The notes below the pieces were generated by a model. It was not told the origin of the DNA. It made no database searches and was given only the letters and a program-made list of their open reading frames with translations. Below are positions 42,140-49,908 of a stretch of DNA of 49,908 nt, one piece after another; within the stretch, counting starts at the first letter, position 1; each line of letters begins with the position of its first letter. This DNA comes from Thermoplasma sp. (lineage in GTDB: Archaea > Thermoplasmatota > Thermoplasmata > Thermoplasmatales > Thermoplasmataceae), in the NCBI RefSeq assembly GCF_023256435.1, contig NZ_JAGDXM010000013.1, forward strand, positions 1-49,908, given 5' to 3'. The translations under genes and the position numbers were made by a program.

Positions 42140-43271
42140 AGTTATCGTAAAATTTTGAGAATATCCTTCCGAAATCCTGGCTCTCCTGGGATCTTGCAAC
42201 GCTCTTCAGCGTCATGACGGGTATATTCATAACCTTGTTTATCATGGAATGTGCAAACGCTTCCAGATCCGATGCGGGTATCTCTGGATGCATTCGCCTG
42301 AACTTTTCCACCTCTATCTTCTGAACAACGGCCGCAAATCTATAGAAATCGGCAAATATTTCATCGATCATAAGATCCTTAACCTTATTCATCAGGGATT
42401 CCAACTCTGATTCAATTATCCTGTGGGCATCCTCCACACTCGTCTCTCTCATCGTTCCGTTCCTGTTTGATACAGCGTATATCTGATCTATAGTTATTAT
42501 GTTAGCACCTGGCCGATCCTGGATGTTCCTTGGGTTTCCCAGATCTATGTACAGCTTTCCGTCAACGATGCAATCGCTGCTTATTATCGGAGTCTTGGCG
42601 GACGTAGCTGCTATAACGGCATCGTTTTTGACGATCAGATCACAGACATCATTCAGGGTCGTATAGCTGTAATTGTATCTGCTTGCCAGATCCTTCACAT
42701 GATCTATATTCCTTCCCGCCACTGTAACCTCAAATTTTCCGCTGAGATATGGTGCAATCTCGCTTGCTATCATACCGTTTCCTATGATCAAAACCTTGGA
42801 AACCCCGCTGTGCACCAGAATATCGTAAACTATCGATGGTATGGATACTTTGCCTTTCGATATCTCTGTTTCAGAACGCACCTTCTTGCCCACTGATATA
42901 GCCTTCTGGAAGATCAATGACATAACCTTGTCTACCTTCCCATTTTTCAGAGAAAGATCATAGGCCTCCTTAACCTGCTTCAGTATTTCGTTCTCTCCAA
43001 GCGACATGGAATCAAGGCCTGCCGAGACCTCAAAGAGATGCTTGATGGCCTGATCATCGTGGCTCACGATAGGATTCATTCTGTCCAGTTCAGATGGATA
43101 ATCTCCACGCAGGTATATCTCTACCCGATTGCATGTCAGCAATATCACATACTTTTTAATGCCATTTCTTTCCAACAGTTCTGACCAGTATTCATATGGA
43201 TTGAGAACAGCTTGATTGAAAAATTGATTATTCCTTTTGAAATCCCACGAAATAAGAGTGAATATTTGCAT
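42042..43271 (-). CDS. hemA: Glutamyl-tRNA reductase
   Basis: HemA reduces glutamyl-tRNA to glutamate-1-semialdehyde with NADPH, the entry to C5 tetrapyrrole synthesis. The 409-residue protein has the catalytic Cys47 in LLTCNRVEIYLRG. SAGLDSMSLGENEILKQVKEAY follows near 90-110, the NADPH fold IIGNGMIASEIAPYL near 165, and helical dimer region ending near 400. The ATG follows CATTTAAATCG by about 25 bp, so the mRNA is leaderless. It stands apart from the hemL-hemC-hemD group by more than 30 kb. The 3' end overlaps the phosphoesterase gene by 98 bp. Confidence 0.96.
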   Translation of the reverse strand: MQIFTLISWDFKRNNQFFNQAVLNPYEYWSELLERNGIKKYVILLTCNRVEIYLRGDYPSELDRMNPIVSHDDQAIKHLFEVSAGLDSMSLGENEILKQVKEAYDLSLKNGKVDKVMSLIFQKAISVGKKVRSETEISKGKVSIPSIVYDILVHSGVSKVLIIGNGMIASEIAPYLSGKFEVTVAGRNIDHVKDLASRYNYSYTTLNDVCDLIVKNDAVIAATSAKTPIISSDCIVDGKLYIDLGNPRNIQDRPGANIITIDQIYAVSNRNGTMRETSVEDAHRIIESELESLMNKVKDLMIDEIFADFYRFAAVVQKIEVEKFRRMHPEIPASDLEAFAHSMINKVMNIPVMTLKSVARSQESQDFGRIFSKFYDNFSDLVSAALQSYEDHQDTQSLRDRTRQLLQRS

Positions 43272-43338
43272 TCAACCCATGATTGTTACCTGCGATTTAA
43301 ATGGTTCCATTCGCATGTTCGTGCAGCAGAGCCAACGA

Positions 43339-44241
43339 TCACTGCTTCAGGAAATCCAGCTCGTCCCTGTACTTTTCTCCTGAATCCGGGAATACGGTGA
43401 ATATCTTACCATATCTCTCCTTCATTGTCCTTGCAGCAAAAAGATTTGCGCCAGAGGAGATACCGATGAGATCACCCGTTCTTTCGTAATATCTCTTTAT
43501 CTCTCCCTTTGCCTGATCTTCATTCACATAAACTATTTCGTCGATAAGGTCTCCGTATCTGTCTATTATACCCCTATATTTGGATGAGAATGCGTTTCTC
43601 AGGCCATGTATATGTGAACCTGAGGAGGGCTGCACACCGATGATCCTTATGCCTGGATCCATCTCCTTGAAATATCTGGCTATGCCCGTTATCGTTCCAC
43701 CTGTGCCGATTCCAGCTATTATCGCAGCAGGTTTTCCTTCAGCCTCAGCCATCTCCCTTGCAGTGGTGTAGTAATGAGCATCACTGTTTTTCGTGTTGGA
43801 ATGCTGATTTAGCCAAACATAATTTCCAGTAGATACCATTTCGTTTACCGCTTTTATCGATCCCTCGGTACCCAACACAGCGGAGGTCTCTATCAGTTCT
43901 GATCCGTTACCCAGTATTGCCTGCTTCGTTGCACTGCTTGCGTTCTCTGGCAGGACTATCACGGACTTCAAGCCAAGCATACGGGCTATGCCGGATATGG
44001 CAAGGCCAGTATTCCCTGACGATGCCTCAATAATTATGCGATTGTCCAGATCACCGGCTTCCCTGAGGCTATATATCATATAAAATGCTGGTCTATCCTT
44101 TATGGAACCAAACCTGTTCCTCCACTCTATTTTTGCGAAGACACCCTCTTCAACTTGGACGAAAGGCGTATTGCCTATACCCATCCGGTGCATTGACTCG
44201 ATGAGATCTTCAATCTGCGATCTAGCGCTGCTTCCGATCAT
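43339..44241 (-). CDS. Cysteine synthase-like PLP enzyme
   Basis: The 300-residue enzyme is a fold-type II beta-replacement enzyme. The PLP lysine is Lys48 (GSIKDRPAF), the substrate loop is EASSGNTGLAI near 66-76, and the phosphate cradle is GIGTGGTITG near 168-177. Its family takes O-acetylserine, O-phosphoserine or serine to cysteine or cystathionine; archaeal members often use O-phosphoserine, so I do not assign a symbol. It follows aRF1 on the same strand with 4 nt between stop and ATG, so it belongs to that operon. Confidence 0.88.
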   Translation of the reverse strand: MIGSSARSQIEDLIESMHRMGIGNTPFVQVEEGVFAKIEWRNRFGSIKDRPAFYMIYSLREAGDLDNRIIIEASSGNTGLAISGIARMLGLKSVIVLPENASSATKQAILGNGSELIETSAVLGTEGSIKAVNEMVSTGNYVWLNQHSNTKNSDAHYYTTAREMAEAEGKPAAIIAGIGTGGTITGIARYFKEMDPGIRIIGVQPSSGSHIHGLRNAFSSKYRGIIDRYGDLIDEIVYVNEDQAKGEIKRYYERTGDLIGISSGANLFAARTMKERYGKIFTVFPDSGEKYRDELDFLKQ

Positions 44242-44245
44242 GCGA

Positions 44246-45490
44246 TCACGTTACCTGAACATTATCTTTCCTGATGAATCTCAGAACAGCGGCCATACCA
44301 CCAAATGCCTGCTTCAGAAGCTTACCCTCCTCGCTCTGGTCCGATATTATCTCAACCTGCGCCCCCGATTCCTTCGCCAGCCTATAGAGATCCTCTATGA
44401 AATCATCCTCTGCAACCAGCTCCATGGGTGTACCATCTTTATCACAAACAGGCCATTCGTCAGGCTCCTGATTCAGTACAATTTCCGTCTGGCAAGTTGG
44501 GCACCTGTAGGTGTATCTGACTTTTCTGAGGCCCTCCGATATTAGCAGCAGATCGACCATCTTCTGCTCAAGCGCATCCCTGATGGCTTGCTCACCATAA
44601 ATGGCCAGACCACCATCTGGCTTTCTGACCTCACGCAGGAACCTGTTCATCAGATCCTTTTCTTTGGATATTTTCATATCCTTTATCGATTCAGAGGCCT
44701 TTTCCACAAGCTCTCTCAGACCAGATTCGTCTGTATAGCCAACATCGAAGAGATCCTTTATCTTATCCTTAATTTCATTCCTGAGATAGTCCTTCTCAAA
44801 GAAATATTCCTTTGTTGCACCAGGTCCACCTAGAAATATGGCTCTTATGTCCTTTATCTTTGGCATGAATGCATTGTTGGCTATCTCGCCCACCTTCTTG
44901 AAAAATTCATTGGCGGCTATCTCGATAAGCCTTTCGAACCTTCGCGAAGACTGACCACCTTGATGGTGCTTGCTTGGAACCTGAGATTGAACGTTATCTA
45001 CCACTTCAATCCTCGTACCATTGAGAAATCCAACTGTCGCCTCCTTTCTATCGATGACTATGAGGCCGTAAATTTCTTTTTCTTCCAGCATAGTCTTTAG
45101 CATCTCAAGATGAAACTCTGAATCGCATTTGTACATGAACGTAGTTATGGGTTCCGGCGGTTCTATTATCTTTGTGTACATCTCAGTCTGATCTCCCCTT
45201 GTTGCGATATGCCCCACAAAGAATACCAAGCCGTTTGGAGGTGGCGTCTTGTAATATTTCAACCTTGCCATGATCGATTCGATCGCAGCCAGAACGTTCT
45301 TTCTCGTTGATTTAGACTTTATATTTGAGGACGTCGAATACTCGTCCCTCAAATACGCAACCACATCCGATATCTGTTTATCTGGAGGGATATAGAGTGA
45401 TATCAGCTCCGTACCACGACCATGAAGCTTGGAAAGTTCCTCAAGCGCCCGTTTAAATTCATATCTTCTTATCTGTTCATCATCTTCCAT
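44246..45490 (-). CDS. prf1: Archaeal peptide chain release factor aRF1
   Basis: aRF1 recognises all three stop codons and triggers release. Motifs are clear in this 414-residue protein. NIKS is at 56-59, the YxCxxxF segment (YKCDSEF) near 125, and the catalytic GGQ in [14 protein letters not shown] near 180. A C-terminal zinc-like pair, CPTC and CDKDG, occurs near 340-360. The ATG at 45490 is preceded by AGGTG about 6 nt upstream; a GTG at 45499 is possible but less likely. It is co-transcribed with the PLP enzyme gene behind it, as the spacing is only 4 nt. Confidence 0.97.
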   Translation of the reverse strand: MEDDEQIRRYEFKRALEELSKLHGRGTELISLYIPPDKQISDVVAYLRDEYSTSSNIKSKSTRKNVLAAIESIMARLKYYKTPPPNGLVFFVGHIATRGDQTEMYTKIIEPPEPITTFMYKCDSEFHLEMLKTMLEEKEIYGLIVIDRKEATVGFLNGTRIEVVDNVQSQVPSKHHQGGQSSRRFERLIEIAANEFFKKVGEIANNAFMPKIKDIRAIFLGGPGATKEYFFEKDYLRNEIKDKIKDLFDVGYTDESGLRELVEKASESIKDMKISKEKDLMNRFLREVRKPDGGLAIYGEQAIRDALEQKMVDLLLISEGLRKVRYTYRCPTCQTEIVLNQEPDEWPVCDKDGTPMELVAEDDFIEDLYRLAKESGAQVEIISDQSEEGKLLKQAFGGMAAVLRFIRKDNVQVT

Positions 45491-45499
45491 AAACAACAC

Positions 45500-45937
45500 C
45501 TTCTAAACGAAGAAGTCAATTCGATGTGCAGAAAATAATTCCAGAGTTCAGATCAAAATTCTGCTGCACCGTCCCAAAACCCTGACTGCTGAATATGAAT
45601 TTCAACGCATTGGAAATCGCTAACCATGTATTTTTATGGGATCGGTTCATTTTACTCATCGATATTCATTTAAACTATAATAGATCTTCCATGCTTCTCA
45701 TGTAGTTTTCTGGGCGGTCGACCCTGTCAATTCTGATTCAATGATAATACCTGGATCTTAGCTCATTCGCCATTTTCAAAGTATTCGGTCAAGGACAGGA
45801 TCGAGTCATATACAATAGAACTCATGAAATGATCCTAGTCTCTCCTTGAAAACAGTACTGCTGTGAAAACATCCCATATGATAAAATTTAAACATAGAGA
45901 CAAAATATCGGTGGCGACTGCATTGTTATATGAATGG
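45500..45937. other. 438-bp gap between aRF1 and the tRNA gene
   Basis: No convincing protein gene was found. A 20-codon minus-strand frame (45763-45825) has no usable ribosome site. A 10-bp inverted repeat with one mismatch (45719-45728 and 45794-45803) was noted but is within chance expectation. TATA-like AAATTTAAACAT (about 45885-45896) lies before the tRNA gene and is its likely promoter. The aRF1 promoter probably lies at 45500-45560. Confidence 0.5.
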
Positions 45938-46010
45938 GGGGCCGTGGGGTAGCCTGGTATCCTTCCAGCTTCGGGAGCTGGAAACTCCGGTCCAAATCCG
46001 GACGGCCCCA
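45938..46010 (+). tRNA. tRNA-Pro (anticodon CGG)
   Basis: The 73-nt sequence folds as a cloverleaf. The acceptor stem is GGGGCCG with CGGCCCC and discriminator A. The anticodon stem is CCAGC/GCTGG with loop TTCGGGA, anticodon CGG, reading CCG. The T-arm is TCCGG/CCGGA around TCCAAAT. No intron is present, and CCA is not encoded (TGT follows). A TATA-like AAATTTAAACAT lies about 45 bp upstream. It is the only RNA gene I can support in the window. Confidence 0.93.
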
Positions 46011-46126
46011 TGTTCTTCAGGTACAATTAGAATTATCTCGTCATGCATCGCGCTGCCATAATCCTGAATGCGGATAGAATTCCAGAATGGATGATCATAC
46101 CGGAAATTTTTGAACTCAATATCACC

Positions 46127-47641
46127 TCAATTAAGATTAATGAGTCTGATCTCATCGCTCTCGCCCTTATATGTGCTGGTAAACAGAATCACGCTTGCAA
46201 CGATCATGAATGGAATCAGATACATAGCAAAGAAAATGTTCACGCCTATTGCAATTTCCATGATCCTGGATGTCGATTCCCTGAGCCATATGAAGCCCAT
46301 GGAAATGGTGGTGGTTGTCAGCAATTCCAGGGAGATCATGGGCAGAGCCTGTGTAAAAGAATATGTGCCAGCCTTTCCCTTGGGGGTCACTTTGAATGGC
46401 TTTCTTCTCTTGAGCAGAGCCGATATGAAGGATGAGGTGGCGGTGAACATTAGCAGGAGTTCAGCTCCTTGATGCAGGAAGAATCCTCTAGCACCGTAAT
46501 TCATGAGACCATCAGAAACTGTGTAGTAATAGAATAGCATTGAATATATGAAGTATGGAAAATAGAAGAAAATAAAGAAAATCGGATATATGATCACGGT
46601 TATCAATCTGAAATCAAGAAACAGTATGAGCATTATTATAGATGCCAGCCGGATCGGGCCAACCCAGATCCAATAAAGCCATCCAGCCATATATTCTGCA
46701 AACACAGATGGCCTGAGCTTGAGACCTAGTAGAAGCCCTAGAGCCTGAAAACCACCAAGGGACCATCTGCCCTGTTGGGTCAGATAGGCGCTCACAGTTT
46801 CAGGAGGTTTACCGTACCATATGTCGGTTGAATCCAGATATATTATCTCCCATCCAAGGCTCTGCAGCATTATGGATGTAGCCAGATCCTCTGTGACGTT
46901 TTTTTCGTAGAATCCACCAACCGATCTTATCGCCGATATCCTCGCAACGAATCCAGATCCAAGAATAAAGGCAGATCTGCCATTTCTGGCTCTCATTATC
47001 TTCCTCAGGAAAACCTCCTGCTGAAAGAATGCAGATTCGCTTATCGATGTAGATATCGCAGTATAAGTCTGTGGTATCTGAACCACAGCCACATTCCTCC
47101 TCTCAAAATAGCTCATTATGCCATTGAAAAATCTTGGCGTAGGTCTCTGATCACTGTCAAACACTGCGATATATCCGTAAGAATCATCGATCTGTGACAT
47201 CGCGTCGTTTATGGCGCCTGCTTTGAAACCTCTGCGATTACTCCGATGGACAAATTTTACGCCCATTTTATCACATATCTCCCTAAGATCAGAAACTATC
47301 TTCTCATCTGTTGAATCGTCCAGAAGCCACGTCTCGCCGTATATATTTGCCTTCTTAACCGCTATGATCGTCTTTTTCAGCATCTTCACATCCTCATTGT
47401 AACTGAGTATGAAGCTGACGACCCTCTCATCCCTGCATTCATGTAGAAGCTTCATGGTGTATCTGTCAGCTCCGAACATCTGCAGTTGAAAAATGACCAC
47501 AGATGTTATGGAAACCAGAAGGAGTAGCCAGAACATATAGACCAGGGGTATCACATAAAGACTGCTTGAGGTGAAGTAGGCTGCAGCAATCGGCGATATG
47601 AAGAATATTAGAAACGAAAATAACTGATAATTGAATTTCAT
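46127..47641 (-). CDS. Processive family 2 glycosyltransferase (cellulose synthase-like)
   Basis: A 504-residue polytopic membrane enzyme. Two N-terminal hydrophobic segments precede a cytosolic GT-A domain with VVSFILSYNEDVKML, the FDSDQRPTPRF metal site, the TEDLATSIM aspartate and the QQGRWSLGG motif of processive enzymes. Several C-terminal helices form the channel. Relatives polymerise beta-glucans, hyaluronan or chitin, or act as dolichol-type transferases; the product is unknown. The ATG at 47641 overlaps the previous stop as ATGA; a longer frame from 47755 would add 38 non-hydrophobic residues and is not favoured. It is paired with the unknown gene upstream. Confidence 0.9.
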   Translation of the reverse strand: MKFNYQLFSFLIFFISPIAAAYFTSSSLYVIPLVYMFWLLLLVSITSVVIFQLQMFGADRYTMKLLHECRDERVVSFILSYNEDVKMLKKTIIAVKKANIYGETWLLDDSTDEKIVSDLREICDKMGVKFVHRSNRRGFKAGAINDAMSQIDDSYGYIAVFDSDQRPTPRFFNGIMSYFERRNVAVVQIPQTYTAISTSISESAFFQQEVFLRKIMRARNGRSAFILGSGFVARISAIRSVGGFYEKNVTEDLATSIMLQSLGWEIIYLDSTDIWYGKPPETVSAYLTQQGRWSLGGFQALGLLLGLKLRPSVFAEYMAGWLYWIWVGPIRLASIIMLILFLDFRLITVIIYPIFFIFFYFPYFIYSMLFYYYTVSDGLMNYGARGFFLHQGAELLLMFTATSSFISALLKRRKPFKVTPKGKAGTYSFTQALPMISLELLTTTTISMGFIWLRESTSRIMEIAIGVNIFFAMYLIPFMIVASVILFTSTYKGESDEIRLINLN

Positions 47642-48279
47642 AGGAATTTTACCTTGATGATAGACGATTGCCCTGAGATATCTAAGTATATACTGGCGAT
47701 CGTATAAGATGCCAAGATCTCCTCCACGTCCCTCAGCCCTCCCCAGTTTATCCAAAAAAGCCTGTTTCTATCGTTCCTCGCAAGAAGCGATGATATGCAG
47801 GAATTCCAAAATGTTTCTGTAAACTCCCTGTTGAATCCTCTTCTGTCCGAAATATATATATCAGATGCGCCCAACAGGAATATATCCAGATCGGTTATTC
47901 TTAAAACGCTGGAGAATATCTCGAATGCGAGTTGATCTCCAAGATTTACGGCATGTCTGGAATCTCCAACGATCATCCTATCCACGTTGGCGATAGCATA
48001 GAATTTGGTATCGCTGCACTTTGACTTAATATCCCCAGAGAAGGAAGAAAATGAAAAACTGGATATTATTACGGGAAATCTGTTTCTTTGCTCCCATTCT
48101 TTGCTGTCCCTGAACAGCCTGATCAGCGATGCATTGATCTTAGCTTTCTCAATTACAAGTTCGAAAACTCCGTATCTATCATTCAGAACATCTGTTAAAA
48201 ACCAATCCTTATCCGTTCTCTGGAAAATGTTATCATGGAATTGAGATCCCTCATCATCCCTCATGCTGTTATATCGCAT
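47638..48279 (-). CDS. Unknown protein coupled to the glycosyltransferase, faint GGDEF-like pattern
   Basis: I do not recognise this 213-residue protein with certainty. It is soluble, without signal or membrane helix. A helix-strand order with FLTDVLNDRYGVFELVIEKA near 27-46 and FYAIANVDRMIVGDSRHAV followed by NLGDQLAFEIFSSVLR and DLDIFLLGASDIYIS near 93-146 recalls the topology of GGDEF domains. The signature is lost (GASDI in the GGDEF place) and the spacing is longer, so this is only suggestive. It is translated just before the processive glycosyltransferase (ATGA overlap), so it is probably a partner or regulator of it. It starts after ACTATTATACC by about 25 bp. Confidence 0.7.
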   Translation of the reverse strand: MRYNSMRDDEGSQFHDNIFQRTDKDWFLTDVLNDRYGVFELVIEKAKINASLIRLFRDSKEWEQRNRFPVIISSFSFSSFSGDIKSKCSDTKFYAIANVDRMIVGDSRHAVNLGDQLAFEIFSSVLRITDLDIFLLGASDIYISDRRGFNREFTETFWNSCISSLLARNDRNRLFWINWGGLRDVEEILASYTIASIYLDISGQSSIIKVKFL

Positions 48280-48396
48280 TGGTCAAACATCGGTATAATA
48301 GTTTCCACGAAGCGAATGAATTTCCTTCTCAGGAATGGCTCATAGATCCCATACTGATATTCTGCGATTGTATTTTAAAGAGTATTCAATAACCTA

Positions 48397-49095
48397 TTGA
48401 TCGAATTGAACGATTCCATAGTAATCTCATTAGGAGGATCCGTGATCTCCGGAGATCCAATTGACGCGGATTACATGAGGGATTTTGCCAGCCTTCTTGA
48501 ATCTTCAAAGTACAGGAGGGTAGGCATAGTGACTGGAGGTGGCCGCACTGCCAGATCCTACATATCCGTGCTGAGGAAGCTCAATGTGAATGAGAATGTT
48601 TTGGATGAAATAGGGATCTATGCGACCAGAATGAACGCCCTCTCCATGGCCAGCCTTATGCCAGGATCCAATCCGATGATACCCTTTACCGTAGAGGAGG
48701 CCGTAAACCTGATGAACACTTATCGCTTTGTCATAATGGGTGGTACCGAACCTGGCCATACGACAGATACCGTGGCAGCACTTCTGTGCGAGCGAAGCGG
48801 TGTAAAGACGCTCATAAATGTGACCTCGGTGGACGGCGTATACGATATGGATCCCAATAAATTTGCCAACGCCAAGAGGTATGAGAGAATAGGATACAGG
48901 GAAGCAATAGCGCTTTCTACAAAGAGTTCAACTGGTGCTGGTCCGAACGTATTTATGGATATAACCGCACTAACAATAGCCATGAGATCAAGAATAAGGG
49001 TAATAGTCACATCTAGGGATCTGGCTAACTTAGAAAAAATACTAAATGGGGATCAGGCCATCTCCACCTTCATAGATGACGGTCAGAAGCTCTGA
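48397..49095 (+). CDS. pyrH: UMP kinase, archaeal type
   Basis: PyrH phosphorylates UMP to UDP. The 232-residue amino-acid-kinase-fold protein has IVISLGGSVISGD at the N-terminus, IVTGGGRTARSYI near 43-55, MGGTEPGHTTDTVAALL near 113-129 and VTSVDGVYDMDPNKF near 143-157. These define the archaeal UMP kinase branch rather than the bacterial GTP-activated one. The start is TTG: one at 48397 lies about 22 bp after GTATTTTAAAG, and another TTG three codons later is an alternative. It completes pyrimidine nucleotide supply with pyrB and pyrI elsewhere in the window. Confidence 0.93.
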   Translation: MIELNDSIVISLGGSVISGDPIDADYMRDFASLLESSKYRRVGIVTGGGRTARSYISVLRKLNVNENVLDEIGIYATRMNALSMASLMPGSNPMIPFTVEEAVNLMNTYRFVIMGGTEPGHTTDTVAALLCERSGVKTLINVTSVDGVYDMDPNKFANAKRYERIGYREAIALSTKSSTGAGPNVFMDITALTIAMRSRIRVIVTSRDLANLEKILNGDQAISTFIDDGQKL

Positions 49096-49191
49096 TTCCA
49101 ATGGTGATGTCCAGGTCAGATAAGGCTTGAATGGAATAGAGTGGACCACAAAAATTAGATAAATCGTAATCCACTGAAAGATGCATATACA

Positions 49192-49204
49192 GGAGGCATT
49201 TGAT
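49192..49204 (+). promoter_or_regulatory. Strong ribosome binding site of the CinA-like gene
   Basis: GGAGG at 49192-49196 is spaced 8 nt from the ATG at 49205. It fixes the start and shows that this gene, unlike many first genes here, is translated through a leader. Confidence 0.6.
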
Positions 49205-49908
49205 ATGAAATATGCAACCGTGATAACCGTAGGAAATGAGATACTGAAAGGAAGAACCATCAACACAAATGCGGCTTTCATAGGGAATTTCCTGACGTAT
49301 CATGGATATCAGGTTAGAAGAGGCATAGTTGTGATGGATGATCCAGACGAGATATGCTGGGCCTTTAAGACAGCATTGGAAACCTCGGATCTTGTGGTTT
49401 CATCTGGCGGACTAGGCCCAACATTCGATGATATGACCGTTGAGGCATTCGCAAAGTGCATAGGGCGGGATTTGATGGTGAACAGCGATGCGCTGGCCAT
49501 GATCAGGAAGAAATATGGCACGGATCAGCTGACAGAACAGAGGATAAAGATGGCGAAGATGCCATCCGAATGCAGGCCGGTTGAGAATCCAGTTGGGACG
49601 GCCCCGGGTCTGCTCTGCAACATTGATGGTAAGAAGATCATAATTACGCCTGGTGTCCCAAGGGAAATGGAAGCCCTTCTGGAGGCTATGGAGAAGGACA
49701 TAATAATACCCGATGTGCACTATTACGATACATCCATAATTATATCTGGAGTCATGGAAAGTCTATTCTCGCCATATGTAGATAAGCTGATGAAGGAATT
49801 CGAAGGTATATATGTAAAGAGTCATCCAAGGAATGTCGAAGTGAAAAACCCGGAGCTGGAGATTGAAATATCAGGTTACGGAGAAAATTATACGGAACTC
49901 AAGAGAAA
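49205..49908 (+). CDS. CinA-like molybdopterin-binding-domain protein, 3' end outside the window
   Basis: The open frame runs to the window edge (234 codons plus 2 nt). It has the MoaB/CinA-N fold: VITVGNEILKGRTINTNAAFIG near 6-27, SDLVVSSGGLGPTFDDMTVEA near 61-81, PVGTAPGLLC near 128-137 and ITPGVPREMEALLE near 146-159. Some bacterial CinA proteins are nicotinamide mononucleotide deamidases or ADP-ribose pyrophosphatases; archaeal short forms often lack the deamidase domain, and whether this one has it cannot be seen. It starts after a GGAGG site. Function remains open between nucleotide repair and molybdopterin-related binding. Confidence 0.88.
   Translation, partial: MKYATVITVGNEILKGRTINTNAAFIGNFLTYHGYQVRRGIVVMDDPDEICWAFKTALETSDLVVSSGGLGPTFDDMTVEAFAKCIGRDLMVNSDALAMIRKKYGTDQLTEQRIKMAKMPSECRPVENPVGTAPGLLCNIDGKKIIITPGVPREMEALLEAMEKDIIIPDVHYYDTSIIISGVMESLFSPYVDKLMKEFEGIYVKSHPRNVEVKNPELEIEISGYGENYTELKR

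Noticed and set aside
45719-45803. 10-bp inverted repeat (one mismatch) spanning 85 nt in the gap before the tRNA gene, considered as a structured RNA
   Set aside because: About one such pair is expected by chance in a gap of this size, and no further stems or boxes support an RNA gene.
45763-45825. 20-codon minus-strand frame in the aRF1-tRNA gap
   Set aside because: Too short, without a correctly spaced ribosome site and without recognised similarity.
46043-46472. Plus-strand frames of 120-130 codons behind the tRNA gene
   Set aside because: They lie opposite the C-terminal membrane part of the glycosyltransferase, which has clear family motifs, and their compositions look like antisense shadows.
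1-49908. CRISPR arrays, insertion sequences or prophage
   Set aside because: No regularly spaced repeats, transposase, integrase or phage structural genes were seen.

Overview
The window looks like a chromosome segment of a thermoacidophilic euryarchaeon, most likely Thermoplasma (T. acidophilum or a close relative). This is an inference from gene content and style. It carries an archaellum operon (flaB-C-D/E-F-G-H-I-J), archaeal release factor aRF1, aEF-1beta, TiaS, archaeal-type PheT and PyrI. Many first genes have a TATA box about 25 bp before the start codon (leaderless mRNAs), while internal operon genes have GGAGG/GGTGA-like ribosome sites. No CRISPR array, insertion sequence or complete mobile element was seen.

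Layout. 1-1.2 kb: a methyltransferase flanked by 11-bp direct repeats and by two possible gene scraps. 1.2-3.7 kb: ABM-domain protein, DedA membrane protein, DAO-type flavoenzyme. 3.7-5.7 kb: a fused ChlI/ChlD-type chelatase ATPase behind a strong palindrome. 5.7-7.1 kb: pyrB-pyrI. 7.1-9.9 kb: hemL-hemC-hemD, with hemA near 42-43 kb. 10-15 kb: AK6/Fap7-like kinase, CDP-alcohol phosphatidyltransferase, phosphohexomutase, zinc-ribbon protein/aEF-1beta/glycosyltransferase operon, and an M50 protease coupled to a 1,200-residue TPR protein. 18.8-25.5 kb: the archaellum operon on the minus strand, with hairpin/U-tract structures after flaB and after flaJ. 25.6-30.2 kb: gamma-carbonic-anhydrase-like protein, pheT, and a regulatory cluster (ribbon-helix-helix protein, a winged-helix/solute-binding fusion, two unknown proteins) with palindromes at its promoters. 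30.2-32.8 kb: uppS-tiaS and a GmhB-type phosphatase. 32.9-36.3 kb: a large secreted, sequon-rich repeat protein with a C-terminal anchor. 36.6-41.3 kb: a GlcD + two CCG proteins + LutB-like operon, probably for lactate or glycolate oxidation. 41.4-45.5 kb: phosphoesterase, hemA, cysteine-synthase-like enzyme, aRF1. 45.9 kb: tRNA-Pro(CGG). 46.1-48.3 kb: a processive family 2 glycosyltransferase with an unknown partner protein. 48.4-49.9 kb: UMP kinase and the start of a CinA-like protein.

How the genes fit together. Pyrimidine synthesis (pyrB, pyrI, pyrH) and C5 tetrapyrrole synthesis (hemA, hemL, hemC, hemD) are both well represented. Cell-surface functions recur: archaellum, polyprenyl carrier (uppS), CDP-alcohol lipid enzyme, phosphohexomutase, two glycosyltransferases, heptose-type phosphatase and the large surface protein. 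The less ordinary parts are the GlcD/LutB hybrid operon with degenerate CCG motifs, the regulator fused to a solute-binding fold with its palindromic promoter, the chelatase operator or leader, and the glycosyltransferase partner with a faint GGDEF-like pattern.
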